DNA of 64,000 nt from Mesorhizobium loti (GCA_002356515.1 AP017605.1:744001-808000); one strand, 5' to 3'. Shown: positions 48,507-58,062, counted from the stretch's first letter. Numbers and translations: made by a program. The notes: generated from the letters alone by a model not told the origin.

Positions 48507-48673
48507 GCCGCCGGTGCCCCCGCACTATCCCCAAGGCCGATGCGCCAACCCAACGCATCGCCGAAGCCGCTCTCTTAGCCTGTGTTTGGAGGAAGGGGAA
48601 TCGCTTTTCGCGTGGTCATGGCTAAGGACTCCTTCCGTGGTGGCAAACCTGCCGCACGCGCCTGGTACGGCTG

Positions 48674-49348
48674 CTACCAGACCATCGGGATCAGGCGGTA
48701 GCGGACCCGGGTTGCGTAGTCGTCATAGCCGCGCAGACCGGAGCGAAGGGTCTTTTCCTCGATGAAGGTGCGGATGGCCAGGAGAATGATGAACGCAAGC
48801 ACCGATACCAGCCCCCACCAGGAGCCAAGCAGGAGTGCCGTGCCGGCGAAGAACAGGATGGCGCCGGCATACATCGGGTGGCGGACGTAGCTGTAGGGAC
48901 CCGTGCTGATCACGCGCTGTCCGCGTTCGTCCTGGATCTTCACCACGGGTGCCGCGAAACTGTTCTCCAGCATGGTCAGGTAGCAGATCCAGATGCCGAC
49001 CAGCAGGACCAGCGCGCCGACCACCTGCACCCAAACGGGAATCGCCGACCAGCCGAAACGGAAGTCGAGCCCCATGAAGATCTGCCAACCAAAGATTCCG
49101 ATGAGAAGTATGGAGAGCAGGACCTTGTCGGCCGCTGCCTGATTCTTCTGGATCGGAGGGCTCAGCCGCTCCTTCATCAAACCGGGATCGCGCCGCGCCA
49201 GTGCCACGCCCATTGTGAGACTGAGCCCTACCATCACCACCAGGTAGATCCAGGCACCCGGCCAGGCAAGCGTACCGGCCGACAGGAAGAGCAAGGCGCC
49301 CATGACGCCGAACCAGATGAATGTCTGAAGCACCAATCTCGCAATCAT
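48674..49348 (-). CDS. Integral-membrane methyltransferase (isoprenylcysteine carboxyl methyltransferase / PEMT family)
   Basis: 224 residues with about five transmembrane helices. The SAM-binding signature STGPYSYVRHPMYAGAILFF lies at about residue 138-157, and EEKTLR...YDDYATRVRYRLIP closes the protein; both are typical of the ICMT/PEMT group. In bacteria such proteins may methylate lipids or small molecules. The gene is divergent from a TetR regulator, with palindromic operators between them, so it is the probable target of that regulator. Confidence 0.87.
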   Translation of the reverse strand: MIARLVLQTFIWFGVMGALLFLSAGTLAWPGAWIYLVVMVGLSLTMGVALARRDPGLMKERLSPPIQKNQAAADKVLLSILLIGIFGWQIFMGLDFRFGWSAIPVWVQVVGALVLLVGIWICYLTMLENSFAAPVVKIQDERGQRVISTGPYSYVRHPMYAGAILFFAGTALLLGSWWGLVSVLAFIILLAIRTFIEEKTLRSGLRGYDDYATRVRYRLIPMVW

Positions 49349-49392
49349 GATCGACCTTCTACAGTATGCCCCTCGCCCATATTGGCCGAAAC

Positions 49393-49424
49393 AGACCAAT
49401 GGTCTATCATACCGACCAGTGGTC
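49393..49424. promoter_or_regulatory. Two palindromic operators for the TetR regulator
   Basis: Two near-identical palindromes lie in the 145-base divergent region: AGACCAATGGTCT (49393-49405) and GACCAGTGGTC (49414-49424). Their centres are 20 bases apart, two helical turns, as expected for a pair of TetR dimers on one DNA face. They could control both the methyltransferase and tetR genes. Confidence 0.7.
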
Positions 49425-49493
49425 TACAGTTCAAGCGGACTATCCGATATCCGTGCTGGACGGGAACGGCCATCGCGTGCAGAAGGTTTCGTC

Positions 49494-50204
49494 ATGCCCC
49501 GTGTCATCAAGCATCCAGAGATCAGACGAGAAGACATCCTGGACCATGCCCAGGCGCTGTTCCTGACGCAGGGCTACGACAAAGCGAGCCTCAACGACGT
49601 GATTGCCTCCGCCGGCATCTCGAAGGGCGCCTTCTATCACTACTTCGCCTCCAAGGAGGCTCTTCTGGAGGCATTGGCCGACCGCTTCGCCCGACTGGCG
49701 CTGGCTGGGGTTCAGGGCATAGTCGACGATCCCGGCCTCGACCCGCTCGGCCGCCTGAACGGCCTGCTCAGCCAGTCACGGCAGGCCAAGATCGAGACCG
49801 CGGCCGAAGCCTGGGCTCTTTTCGAAACGATGTTTCGGCCGGAGAATCTGGTGCTGTTCCACCGCATCAACCTGGCGGCCAGCGCGTCGTTTTCACCCCT
49901 GCTGGTCAGGATTATCCGGCAAGGCGTCGAAGACGGCAGCTTCAGGACCTTCGATCCCGAGGGCGTCGCCGACATCGTCATGCAGTTCGGCCTGGCCACG
50001 CATGACGTCGTCGCCAAGGCGATCGCCGGCGGCAGCGAGGCCGATATGGAGATGGCGATCGAAATCCTGGAAAAACGCGTCAGGCTCTACGAGATCGCTC
50101 TCGACCGCATACTCGGCCTTCCCGACGGCAGCATTCGGATCGGCGAACCCGGCTATATCAGAGCCGTCATGACAGCCCGCCGGAAAGCCGACAAAGCGGG
50201 GTGA
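49494..50204 (+). CDS. TetR-family transcriptional regulator
   Basis: 236 residues from the ATG at 49494 (AAGG eight bases upstream). The N-terminal helix-turn-helix is RREDILDHAQALFLTQGYDKASLNDVIASAGISKGAFYHYFASKEALLEAL. The ligand-binding half has no clear motif and 40 residues of basic C-terminus. It faces the membrane methyltransferase gene across two palindromes that fit its operators. The inducer is unknown; TetR regulators of this layout usually sense a substrate of the neighbouring gene. Confidence 0.92.
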   Translation: MPRVIKHPEIRREDILDHAQALFLTQGYDKASLNDVIASAGISKGAFYHYFASKEALLEALADRFARLALAGVQGIVDDPGLDPLGRLNGLLSQSRQAKIETAAEAWALFETMFRPENLVLFHRINLAASASFSPLLVRIIRQGVEDGSFRTFDPEGVADIVMQFGLATHDVVAKAIAGGSEADMEMAIEILEKRVRLYEIALDRILGLPDGSIRIGEPGYIRAVMTARRKADKAG

Positions 50205-50221
50205 TCTGCCAGGTCTGAAAC

Positions 50222-50830
50222 CTACTCCTTGCCCCAGCGTGGCCGGCGCGTCGAAAAGACTTCGTCGACGCTGGCGTAGTCCATGTAGCCGAGACGAGCC
50301 ACATTGCGGGCCTTTGTGATGTCGAACAGGCCATCTTTCAGGAAGGCGTCGTCAATGTGCACGCCGACCACTTCGCCGGCAACGACAACCGCGCTCGTCG
50401 GTGTTCCGTCCAGCGCCTTTGGTCGAAAGACCTCCGTCACCCGGCATTCCAGCGCGGCAGGCGCTGCCGCCACGCGCGGCGGCTTGACGAGACGCGACGG
50501 CGCCATGGCGAGATCGGCATAGACGAACTCGTTGACGCCACGCGGCGCGTTGACGGACGTGTAATTCATCTTCTCCGCCAGATCGCGGCTGACCAGATTG
50601 GCAACGAACTCGCCGGTCTCCTGGGCGAAGGACGCGCTGTCCTTCTCGCCCTCCGAGGAGAACCAGACGATGAAGGGCCGCGTCGAAACGGCATTGAAGA
50701 AGGAGTATGGCGCCAGATTGATCTCGCCCGCTCCGTTCAGCGTCGATATCCAGCCGATCGGGCGCGGTGCCACGATCGCCTTCGACGGATCATGCGGCAG
50801 CCCGTGCCCCTTGGACGGCTCGTAGAACAT
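50222..50830 (-). CDS. Flavin reductase family protein
   Basis: 202 residues. It has the FMN-binding split-barrel signatures IVAPRPIGWISTLNGAGEINLAPYSFFNAVSTRPFIVWFSS and, later, ALECRVTEVFRP and VVVAGEVVGVHID. Members reduce FMN/FAD with NAD(P)H for partner monooxygenases, or act on flavin-like substrates. The ATG at 50830 touches the stop of the nitroreductase gene (TGA-ATG adjacent), so the two are translationally linked and may share a flavin-based role. Confidence 0.88.
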   Translation of the reverse strand: MFYEPSKGHGLPHDPSKAIVAPRPIGWISTLNGAGEINLAPYSFFNAVSTRPFIVWFSSEGEKDSASFAQETGEFVANLVSRDLAEKMNYTSVNAPRGVNEFVYADLAMAPSRLVKPPRVAAAPAALECRVTEVFRPKALDGTPTSAVVVAGEVVGVHIDDAFLKDGLFDITKARNVARLGYMDYASVDEVFSTRRPRWGKE

Positions 50831-51415
50831 TCAGCCCGCCCAAGGCCCTGAGTAATCGGCGTAGAGCTTTGCCGGATCTGGCCGTGGCCGCTCCGGCGCC
50901 GGGCCGGCATAAGAGCCGATATGGATGAAACCGACGACGCGCTCCTGCGGCGCCAGTCCGAGGATCGCCCTGCCCTCCGGCACGTCGGAATACCAGTTGC
51001 TGATCATGTTGGTGCCATAGCCCAGCGCGTTGGCAGCAATCATCAGGTTCATCGCCGCCATGCCGCCGGACAGGAACATCTCCCATTGTGGGATCTTGGG
51101 GTTCTCCTTCGGCACCGACACCACGCCGATCACCAGCGGCGCGCGCGAAAAGCGCGCCAGTTCCTGGTTCCTGCGGCCTTCGGGCAGCGGTCCTTCCCGC
51201 TGTTCGGCAAGCGCCGCCAGCTTTTTGCCGATCTCGATGCGAGCGTCGCCGCGATAGAGGATGAAGCGCCACGGCTCGAGCCGGCCATGGTCCGGCACGC
51301 GCGCTGCAGCAGCGATCATCGTTGCGATATCGGCGTCGCCGGGGGCCGGCTCCTTGAGGTCCGGAATCGGCGCTGAATTTCGGGTCAGCAGGAAGTCGAT
51401 GATCGGCGACGCCAT
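50831..51415 (-). CDS. Nitroreductase-family protein
   Basis: 194 residues from the ATG at 51415, AGGAG ten bases upstream. FMN-binding residues are in RVPDHGRLEPWRFILY (about 40-55) and LSGGMAAMNLMIAANALGYGTNMISNWYSD (about 118-145), and VVGFIHIGS closes the domain. This is the compact Ydj-A-like type. It reduces nitro or quinone substrates with NAD(P)H. It is upstream of and directly adjacent to the flavin reductase gene. Confidence 0.9.
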   Translation of the reverse strand: MASPIIDFLLTRNSAPIPDLKEPAPGDADIATMIAAAARVPDHGRLEPWRFILYRGDARIEIGKKLAALAEQREGPLPEGRRNQELARFSRAPLVIGVVSVPKENPKIPQWEMFLSGGMAAMNLMIAANALGYGTNMISNWYSDVPEGRAILGLAPQERVVGFIHIGSYAGPAPERPRPDPAKLYADYSGPWAG

Positions 51416-51569
51416 GGGCGCTAGTCTCCTAAACACTCTGTTTTGAGCTGAAGCGCACCATCGGGAATTCGGGCGGCTCGGGCAAAGGCGCGCAAGCGCC
51501 GGGCGGAAGAGACAGGGATTGGACTCTTAAGCCTTGAAATTGCCACCGCCATGGGCTTCAACGCAAGGC

Positions 51570-52532
51570 ATGTTTGAGGGGCGACTGCGTCTTTTCCTGG
51601 TTTGGCTCTGCGCCGCGCTGTTCCTGTTGCCGGTCTCCATGGCCGCTGCGCAGCAAAAGGATGGCGTCAGCGACCTGAAACTTCCCGGAATTTCGAGCTA
51701 TGCGACGCCCAAGAGCGAAACCCCGCTGGCGCTTGGCGGTGGTGGCTCCATCACCTTGTCTGCCCAGCTGACCGACAAAGGCACCGACATCACCCGCGGT
51801 CTCGTCTGGCGTGTCTTCAAGCCTGAGGCCGTCAACGGCAAATTGCCGATGGTCGCCTCCGCCCATGGCGGCAGCGCCGTGTTCCAGCTCGAACCCGGCA
51901 GCTATCTGGTCCACGCCTCCTATGGCCGCGCCGGCGCCACCAAGCGCATCACTGTCGGCAAGGAAGCCAAGCGCGAAAGCCTGGTGCTCGATGCCGGCGG
52001 CCTGAAGCTCGACGCGGTTCTGTCCGGCGGCGTGCGCATCCCACCGAAAAAACTCCGCTTCTCGATCTATGAGGGCACCGCCGAGGCCAATGGCGACCGC
52101 GCGCTGATCATTCCCGATGTCGAACCCAACAGCGTCGTGCGGCTCAATGCCGGCATCTACCATGTCGTCTCGACCTATGGCGCGGTCAACGCGGTGATCC
52201 GCTCCGACATCCGCGTCGAGGCCGGCAAGCTGACCGAAGCCACCGTCGAGCATCACGCCGCCGAGATCACCATGAAGCTGGTGCGCGAAGCCGGTGGCGA
52301 AGCCATCGCCGACACCTCCTGGTCGCTGCTCAACGAATCCGGCGATCCGATCAAGGAGACTGTCGGCGCCTTCGCCTCGATGGTGCTCGCCGAAGGCGAC
52401 TACACCATCATCGCCAAGAACCGCGACCGCATCTACCAGAAGGATTTCACGGTCGTGGCCGGACAGAACCAGGAGATCGAGGTTCTCGCCACCGAAGCGG
52501 CGGCGATGGATCCGGAAGAAGGCGCGGATTAG
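51570..52532 (+). CDS. Secreted or membrane-anchored protein of unknown function
   Basis: 320 residues from the ATG at 51570, beginning MFEGRLRLFLVWLCAALFLLPVSMAAAQ, a signal peptide. The rest is four or five Ig-like beta-sandwich units (LVWRVFKPEA, LRFSIYEGTAEANGDRALI, SWSLLNESGDPIKET), each with a YLVHASYG / YHVVSTYG / YTIIAKNR strand in the second half, so the units look repeated. It may be a periplasmic scaffold or binding protein. It overlaps nothing and is convergent with the acyltransferase gene. Confidence 0.72.
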   Translation: MFEGRLRLFLVWLCAALFLLPVSMAAAQQKDGVSDLKLPGISSYATPKSETPLALGGGGSITLSAQLTDKGTDITRGLVWRVFKPEAVNGKLPMVASAHGGSAVFQLEPGSYLVHASYGRAGATKRITVGKEAKRESLVLDAGGLKLDAVLSGGVRIPPKKLRFSIYEGTAEANGDRALIIPDVEPNSVVRLNAGIYHVVSTYGAVNAVIRSDIRVEAGKLTEATVEHHAAEITMKLVREAGGEAIADTSWSLLNESGDPIKETVGAFASMVLAEGDYTIIAKNRDRIYQKDFTVVAGQNQEIEVLATEAAAMDPEEGAD

Positions 52533-52534
52533 CC

Positions 52535-53473
52535 TTAGGCTGCCAGTTTCGCCCGCGCCGGCAGGAAGGGAATGCGGCGGCGCGGCACTTGCGGCGCCAG
52601 GTCGAATACACCGCGGTAAAGGCGCTCCAGCAACAGCTTGCGGTCGCGCAGCGGCTCGAGTTCGCTCCAGCTCAGCACCTCGCCGACGCGCACGTCGATC
52701 GCCTTGCCGGACAGCCGCGCGAATTCGTGGATGAACATCGAAAGGCGCAGTGTCAGCGAAGCCTTGCCGACGAATTTGGCGACGCGGCCGTCGCGTTCGG
52801 CCATGTTCATCGGCCCGCTCACCAGATGGAACAGCCTGCCGTTCTGTCCGGAAAAATGCATCGGAATGACGGACGCCTTGGCATCCTGGACCAGGCGTGC
52901 CGGAAACATCTTCCATGGCAGGTCGCGCGCCCTGCCAAAGCCTTTCGGCGCGGTGGCGACGCCGCCGGCCGGAAACACCACGATGGTGACGCCTTCCTTC
53001 AGCAGCCGCACCGCCTCGTGGCGGACGGCCATGTTGTTCTTCAGCGCTTCCTTGGTCTCGGAAAAGTCGATCGGCAGCGAATAGGGCTCCATCTCGCGGA
53101 TCTTGAGCAGATCCTTGTGGATCATCACCCGGAAGGGCCGCCCCAATTGCTCCACCAGCGACAGCACGGCGATGCCGTCGCCGATGCCGAACGGATGGTT
53201 GGCCACAATCACCAGCGGCGTGTCCGGCAATGGCGCGGGCGGCCATTGGTCGGGGGTGCGTATCCGCACATCGATCAGGTCGAGCATGCGGCTGAACACG
53301 CGCTCGCCTGATGGCACCACCTGGCGGCGCCAGAAGTCGTAGAGCACGGCATAGCGGTCGCGCCCCGACAGGCCTTCAATGGAATGGATGACCCAGCGCG
53401 TCAGCGCCGGCTGTCGCGGATTGGCATAGGAAAGCTCGGGAAACGGTTTTTCGCGCAATTTCAGCTTGAGCAT
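52535..53473 (-). CDS. Lysophospholipid acyltransferase family protein
   Basis: 312 residues. The acyltransferase block has VANHPFGIGDG (the NH(x4)D form), LPIDFSETKEA, TIVVFPAGGVATA and VIPMHFSGQNG, in the usual order of LPLAT motifs I to IV. It should add an acyl chain to a lysolipid, perhaps ornithine lipid or phosphatidic acid, but the acceptor is not resolvable. There is no membrane helix beyond a short hydrophobic stretch. A terminator for the gene upstream on this strand (thrS) lies before it. Confidence 0.8.
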   Translation of the reverse strand: MLKLKLREKPFPELSYANPRQPALTRWVIHSIEGLSGRDRYAVLYDFWRRQVVPSGERVFSRMLDLIDVRIRTPDQWPPAPLPDTPLVIVANHPFGIGDGIAVLSLVEQLGRPFRVMIHKDLLKIREMEPYSLPIDFSETKEALKNNMAVRHEAVRLLKEGVTIVVFPAGGVATAPKGFGRARDLPWKMFPARLVQDAKASVIPMHFSGQNGRLFHLVSGPMNMAERDGRVAKFVGKASLTLRLSMFIHEFARLSGKAIDVRVGEVLSWSELEPLRDRKLLLERLYRGVFDLAPQVPRRRIPFLPARAKLAA

Positions 53474-53509
53474 AGGGGCTCGTTACAAGATCGGCGTGAC
53501 AGGGATATG

Positions 53510-53537
53510 AAAACGGCGGTGGATCGCTCCACCGCCA
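53510..53537 (-). terminator. Intrinsic terminator after thrS
   Basis: On the minus strand, a perfect 9-bp stem (GGCGGTGGA / TCCACCGCC, four-base loop; plus-strand 53515-53536) is followed by GTTTTC. It starts 20 bases beyond the thrS stop, so it fits a rho-independent end for thrS. Confidence 0.75.
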
Positions 53538-53556
53538 TTCCTGGGAACTATGCGGA

Positions 53557-55533
53557 TCAGGCAGCGCGTTTGCGCCTGCGGTCCGGCGTCACGGCCTCTT
53601 CGGTCAGTTGCGCAATCGCTTCGGCAAGGCCAAGCGATTCCTGGTCGCGCGAGCCGAGCCGGCGGATATTGACCGTCTGCTCCTCCGCCTCGCGTTTGCC
53701 GCAGACGAGGATGACCGGCACCTTGGCCAGCGAGTGTTCGCGGACCTTGTAGTTGATCTTCTCGTTGCGCAGATCGGCTTCCGCCAACAGCCCGGCGGCC
53801 TTCAGCTTTGCCACCACTTCGGTCGCATAGCCGTCCGCCTCCGAGGTGATCGTTGCCACCACCACCTGCAGCGGCGCGAACCACAGCGGAAAATGGCCGG
53901 AATAGTTCTCGATCAGGATGCCGAGGAAACGCTCCATCGAACCGCAGATGGCGCGATGCACCATGACAGGCTGCTTCTTCTCCGAATCCGAGCCGATGTA
54001 GAAGGCACCGAAGCGTTCCGGCAGGTTGAAGTCGACCTGCGTCGTGCCGCACTGCCATTCGCGCCCGATGGCGTCCTTGAGCACATATTCGAACTTCGGC
54101 CCATAAAAGGCGCCCTCGCCCGGATTGATCGAGGTCTTGATCCGGTTGCCCGACCGCGTCCGGATCGTCTCCAGCACGCTGCCCATGATCGCCTCGGCAT
54201 GATCCCACGCCTCGTCGGTGCCGACACGCTTGTCGGGCCGCGTCGACAGCTTGACGCTGATTTCGTCGAAGCCGAAATCGGCATAGGTCGACAGGATCAG
54301 ATCATTGATGCGCAGGCATTCCGACGCCAATTGCTCCTCGGTGCAGAAGATGTGCGCATCATCCTGCGTGAAGCCGCGCACGCGCATCAGCCCGTGCAAC
54401 GCGCCCGACGGTTCGTAGCGATGCACATTGCCGAATTCCGCAAGTTTTACGGGCAGATCGCGATATGATTTCAACCCATGCTTGAAAATCTGCACATGTC
54501 CCGGGCAGTTCATCGGCTTCAGCGCGAAGACCCGGTCGTCGTCGGTGTCGTCGCCGGCGACCGTCACCTTGAACATGGCGTCGCGGTACCAGCCCCAATG
54601 GCCTGACGTCTCCCACAGGCTCTTGTCGAGCACCTGCGGCGCGTTGACCTCTTGGTAGCCCTGCTCGTCGAGGCGGCGGCGCATGTAGTTGACCAGGTTC
54701 TGGAACATCTTCCAGCCCTTGGCGTGCCAGAAGACGACGCCCGGCCCCTCTTCCTGGAAATGGAACAGGTCCATCTCGCGGCCGAGTTTGCGGTGGTCGC
54801 GCTTCTCGGCCTCCTCCAGCATCGTCTGGTAGGCATCGAGCTGCGCCTGGTCGGCCCAGGCGGTGCCGTAGATGCGCGTCAGCATCGGGTTGTTCGAATC
54901 GCCGCGCCAATAGGCACCGGCCACCTTCATCAGCTTGAAGGCATTGCCGATCTGGCCGGTCGAGGCCATGTGCGGGCCACGGCAGAGATCGAACCAGTCG
55001 CCCTGGGCGTAGATCTTGAGATCCTGATCCTCGGGGATGGCGTCGATCAGCTCGAGCTTGTAGCGCTCGCCCTTGTCGGCGAAGACCTTCTTGGCGTTGT
55101 CGCGCGACCAGACCTCCTTGGTGAACGGCTTGTTGCGCGCGATGATCTCGCGCATCTTCTTTTCGATCACCGGAAAGTCGTCCGGTGTGAACGGCTCGTT
55201 GCGGGCGAAGTCGTAATAGAATCCGTTCTCGATCACCGGCCCGATGGTCACCTGCGTCCCCGGCCACAATTCCTGCACGGCTTCCGCCAGCACGTGCGCA
55301 GTGTCGTGGCGGATAAGCTCAAGAGCGCGCGCATCGTCGCGGGTGATGATCTCGACCTTGCCGGACTTGCCGAGCGGGTCGCTGAGGTCGCGCACGGTGC
55401 CGTCGATGGCGTAGGCCACGGCCTTCTTGGCCAGCGACTTCGAGATCGATTCGGCTAGGCCGGCACCGGTCATCGCCGCGTCGTAGTCGCGGACGGAGCC
55501 ATCGGGAAATGTCAGGGAAACGGAATTCAGCAT
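53557..55533 (-). CDS. thrS: Threonyl-tRNA synthetase
   Basis: 658 residues, normal length. Domains: TGS (1-62, [21 protein letters not shown]), editing domain (about 63-240) with the [10 protein letters not shown] zinc-like HxxxH start, catalytic class II core (about 260-530, motif 2 [13 protein letters not shown] with HGLM before it), and the anticodon-binding end ([12 protein letters not shown]...). It charges tRNA-Thr and edits mis-charged Ser. It is followed by a clear terminator. It has a single gene in this region. Confidence 0.98.
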   Translation of the reverse strand: MLNSVSLTFPDGSVRDYDAAMTGAGLAESISKSLAKKAVAYAIDGTVRDLSDPLGKSGKVEIITRDDARALELIRHDTAHVLAEAVQELWPGTQVTIGPVIENGFYYDFARNEPFTPDDFPVIEKKMREIIARNKPFTKEVWSRDNAKKVFADKGERYKLELIDAIPEDQDLKIYAQGDWFDLCRGPHMASTGQIGNAFKLMKVAGAYWRGDSNNPMLTRIYGTAWADQAQLDAYQTMLEEAEKRDHRKLGREMDLFHFQEEGPGVVFWHAKGWKMFQNLVNYMRRRLDEQGYQEVNAPQVLDKSLWETSGHWGWYRDAMFKVTVAGDDTDDDRVFALKPMNCPGHVQIFKHGLKSYRDLPVKLAEFGNVHRYEPSGALHGLMRVRGFTQDDAHIFCTEEQLASECLRINDLILSTYADFGFDEISVKLSTRPDKRVGTDEAWDHAEAIMGSVLETIRTRSGNRIKTSINPGEGAFYGPKFEYVLKDAIGREWQCGTTQVDFNLPERFGAFYIGSDSEKKQPVMVHRAICGSMERFLGILIENYSGHFPLWFAPLQVVVATITSEADGYATEVVAKLKAAGLLAEADLRNEKINYKVREHSLAKVPVILVCGKREAEEQTVNIRRLGSRDQESLGLAEAIAQLTEEAVTPDRRRKRAA

Positions 55534-55578
55534 AAGGTTCTCCTATCCAGTCCCGCAAACGAGCGCGGGTGGTTGAAA

Positions 55579-55632
55579 ATGCATGTCACCCAAAAGTGTA
55601 TGGCGGCTTTGGGGTTGCGACATCCATAAGTA
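55579..55632. repeat. Mesorhizobium-type palindromic interspersed repeat (degraded)
   Basis: Reads ATGCATGTCACCC then AAAAGTGT and GGCGGCTTTGGGG before GCGACATCCATAAG. It is a diverged copy of the element at 63925-63981, and the ATGCATGTC end faces GACATCC at the other end as an inverted repeat. It sits in the thrS promoter region, between thrS and the divergent methyltransferase gene. Confidence 0.6.
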
Positions 55633-55787
55633 AGCCGGATGCATCCGGCAGCGGGCGGGTTTTAGAGGCAGTGCCGGGCCAGGTAAAGAGCACTGATTGG
55701 CCTGGCCGTCAGGAAATGTCGGCAGGGATGTCGCAGGCCCGTCGCCCAGGCTTGCGAATATCTCCGCAATAGCCTGGAATTGTCGAT

Positions 55788-56624
55788 ATGGAAGACGCTA
55801 CACCCAGCCGAACCGCCCTCGGCGTCGCCCGCATGAGGGCTTTGCATCAGTTCTCACCGCAGGCAGGGCTGTTTCGCGATCCCTACGCGATCGCGATTCT
55901 GGGTGAAGCTGCTCCCGCGGCACAGGAGCTTGAGCAGGAGGACGAGCGCCGCCGGCGCATGCGCCTGTTCGTGGCGGCGCGCGCCCGCTTCGCCGAGGAC
56001 TGGCTGGCGGCGGCGGTGCGTCGCGGTATCCGCCAACTCGTCGTGCTTGGCGCTGGCCTCGACACGTTTTCGCTGCGCAATCCTTATGCGGATCTCAGCG
56101 TGTTCGAAGTCGACCACCCGGCCACGCAAGCCTGGAAGCGCAAATGCATTGCCGATAGCGGTCTCGCCGAGCCGGCCGCCACCAGATTCGTGCCGGTCGA
56201 TTTCGAGCGGCAGAGCCTGTCCGCGCAACTGGCCGCGGCCGGCTTACAGTCGACCGCGCCGAGCTTCTTCATGTGGCTGGGGGTCGTGCCCTATCTAACG
56301 AAGGAAGCGATCTTCAACACGCTGTCCTGGATAGCCGGCGTCCCCGGCTCGGAGGTCGTGTTCGACTACAGCGAACCGGCGGAGAACCGCGACGCGGCGG
56401 GACAGGCAGCGCTCACCTTCCATGCGGCGCGCGTCGCTTCTGTCGGGGAGCCATGGATCAGCTTCTTCGTTCCGGCAGAGTTGGCGAAATCCATGGAGAA
56501 GCTCGGCTTCGATGAGATCGAAGACATCGAGAGCGGCGATATCGCCGCTCGCTTTTCCGGGGCGCCGAACGGGACGACGGCCAATTCCGGCGGCCACATC
56601 ATCCGCGCCCGCCGAACCGCCTGA
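55788..56624 (+). CDS. Class I SAM-dependent methyltransferase (leucine carboxyl methyltransferase-like)
   Basis: 278 residues. The SAM-binding block QLVVLGAGLDTFSLRN carries the GxGxD pattern at about 85-95, and VFEVDHPATQAWKRKC follows, as in the PPM1/LCMT-like group. FMWLGVVPYLTKEAI is also typical. The target is not known; relatives in actinobacteria methylate polyketides or proteins. It is divergent from thrS and convergent with the beta-lactamase gene. Confidence 0.87.
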   Translation: MEDATPSRTALGVARMRALHQFSPQAGLFRDPYAIAILGEAAPAAQELEQEDERRRRMRLFVAARARFAEDWLAAAVRRGIRQLVVLGAGLDTFSLRNPYADLSVFEVDHPATQAWKRKCIADSGLAEPAATRFVPVDFERQSLSAQLAAAGLQSTAPSFFMWLGVVPYLTKEAIFNTLSWIAGVPGSEVVFDYSEPAENRDAAGQAALTFHAARVASVGEPWISFFVPAELAKSMEKLGFDEIEDIESGDIAARFSGAPNGTTANSGGHIIRARRTA

Positions 56625-56629
56625 CCGGG

Positions 56630-57457
56630 TTACTTCACCAGCAGCGGCAGGTCTTTCAGGAACGCCGCCCGCGTCTTGAGACCCTTGGGCATGTCCGTGC
56701 GGGTGGCATCGACGACCAGACGGGCAAAGACGATCTGCTGGCCGTCCTTTTTCGCCCAGCCGACGAACCAGCCGAGCGAACGCTTGTCCCTGGTCTTGTC
56801 GGCATCGTTGGCCAGCCTCGTGCTGCCGGTCTTGCCCTGCACCGTCCAGCCTCCGGCCTGGAATGTCGGGATGATGGCTGACGTCATGTCGTAGGCCTTG
56901 GCCGAGACCGGCAGCTTGCGGGCCAGCAGCTTGCGCAGGAAATCGACCTGCTCGACCGGCGTGATCTTGAGCGAGGAATTCACCCAGGAATGGGTCAGGC
57001 CGTCATTCTTGCCGGGATTGCCGGAAACGTCATTGTTGCCGTAGTCGAGTTTCGAGACATAGCCGGCAAACTTTTCGCTGCCGAGCTGTCGCGTAATCTC
57101 CCGGGAGAACCAGATAATCGAATCCCGCTCCCAGATCGCCGGATCGACGGTCTTCTGATCCCGCTTCACCGCATTGAATTCCGGCTTGTAATCCCAGCTC
57201 GGCGTGTGCTCGTCGCTCAGGATCCCGGCGTCATAGCCGATCAGCGAGAGCGGCACCTTGAACGTCGAAGCCGGGCTGAAGCGCTGGTCGCAGGTGCCGT
57301 CCTGGTAAAGCGTCTTGCCGCTCGCCGCATCGGCGATCAGCGTGCACTGCACATCCCCTAGCGGCGCCGATTGCGCACGCATCGGGAACCCCAGCAGCCA
57401 GGCGAGCAGGAACAGGACTCCAGCCAGGATAAAGGGAAGACGGTCGATGTTACGCAT
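56630..57457 (-). CDS. Class D beta-lactamase (OXA-like)
   Basis: 275 residues with an N-terminal signal (LPFILAGVLFLLAWLLGFPMRA). Catalytic motifs: S64-x-x-K67 in SPASTFKVPL, where K67 would be carbamylated; S113-I-I, a variant of the usual S-x-V; Y139-G-N in LDYGNND; and K209-T-G in VQGKTGSTR. Trp at 158 fits the class D tryptophan that stabilises the carbamate. It should hydrolyse penicillins; the S-x-V variant makes the range hard to predict. It is a chromosomal, single gene, with no mobile element nearby. Confidence 0.92.
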   Translation of the reverse strand: MRNIDRLPFILAGVLFLLAWLLGFPMRAQSAPLGDVQCTLIADAASGKTLYQDGTCDQRFSPASTFKVPLSLIGYDAGILSDEHTPSWDYKPEFNAVKRDQKTVDPAIWERDSIIWFSREITRQLGSEKFAGYVSKLDYGNNDVSGNPGKNDGLTHSWVNSSLKITPVEQVDFLRKLLARKLPVSAKAYDMTSAIIPTFQAGGWTVQGKTGSTRLANDADKTRDKRSLGWFVGWAKKDGQQIVFARLVVDATRTDMPKGLKTRAAFLKDLPLLVK

Positions 57458-57606
57458 TGATGCTCGCTCCAGAAAGGGTGTTCGCGAGCGGGCTTAGCGA
57501 GGTCTCTTGTCTCGATTTTGTCTCAAATGCGCAGTCTTTGTGCAGGCTTGCGTTAACCCTACCGGATCGTAAACACGCACTGCCATCCGGGGCGTGACCA
57601 GCGCAA

Positions 57607-57981
57607 TCAGGTCTTCGTTTCGGCGCGCTTGCGGCCGATCCGCCAGTACCGCCACGGCATGAACCAGACATAACGATCGGCCAGCACTTCCGGCACCAGA
57701 TCGATGCCATGCGTGCCGAAGGGCCCGCAGCGCAGCACGCGGAAAAATCCCATCCAGCCGCCCGCCCACAGGCCGTGGCGGGCGATCGCCTCATGCGCAT
57801 ATTCCGAACAGGTCGGCATATGCCGGCAGGAATTGCCGACAAAGCCGGACAGCGTCAATTGGTAAAGGCGCACGAACGACGTGCCGAGGAGACGGCCGGG
57901 CGTCTTGCGCCATGGGCCAGGCCAGTTGCGGCCGCGCCCCGACGGCCTGGCAGTGTGGGCATGCCCATGCGGGTCGTGCAC
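57607..57981 (-). CDS. yidD: Membrane protein insertion efficiency factor YidD
   Basis: 124 residues. The conserved YidD core is VRLYQLTLSGFVGNSCRHMPTCSEYAHEAIARHGLWAGGWMGFFRVLRCGPFGTHGIDLVP (about 38-98), with the three conserved Cys. The N-terminal 35 residues are basic and His-rich, an extension not in the enterobacterial protein. YidD helps insertase YidC, whose gene is not in this window. In other Hyphomicrobiales it often sits apart from rpmH-rnpA-yidC, as here. Confidence 0.92.
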   Translation of the reverse strand: MHDPHGHAHTARPSGRGRNWPGPWRKTPGRLLGTSFVRLYQLTLSGFVGNSCRHMPTCSEYAHEAIARHGLWAGGWMGFFRVLRCGPFGTHGIDLVPEVLADRYVWFMPWRYWRIGRKRAETKT

Positions 57982-58062
57982 CGCGGTCTCCGTATCGCGT
58001 TCTGTCCGTGATAGATGTGAGCTTCGTCAGGAGAACGCAATCCCCGCCTATCCGCAGTGCCG

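Noticed and set aside
48616..48700. A short plus-strand frame MAKDSFRGGKP... upstream of the membrane methyltransferase 3' end
   Set aside because: The purine-rich stretch is too far upstream to be its ribosome-binding site, and it overlaps the methyltransferase 3' end.
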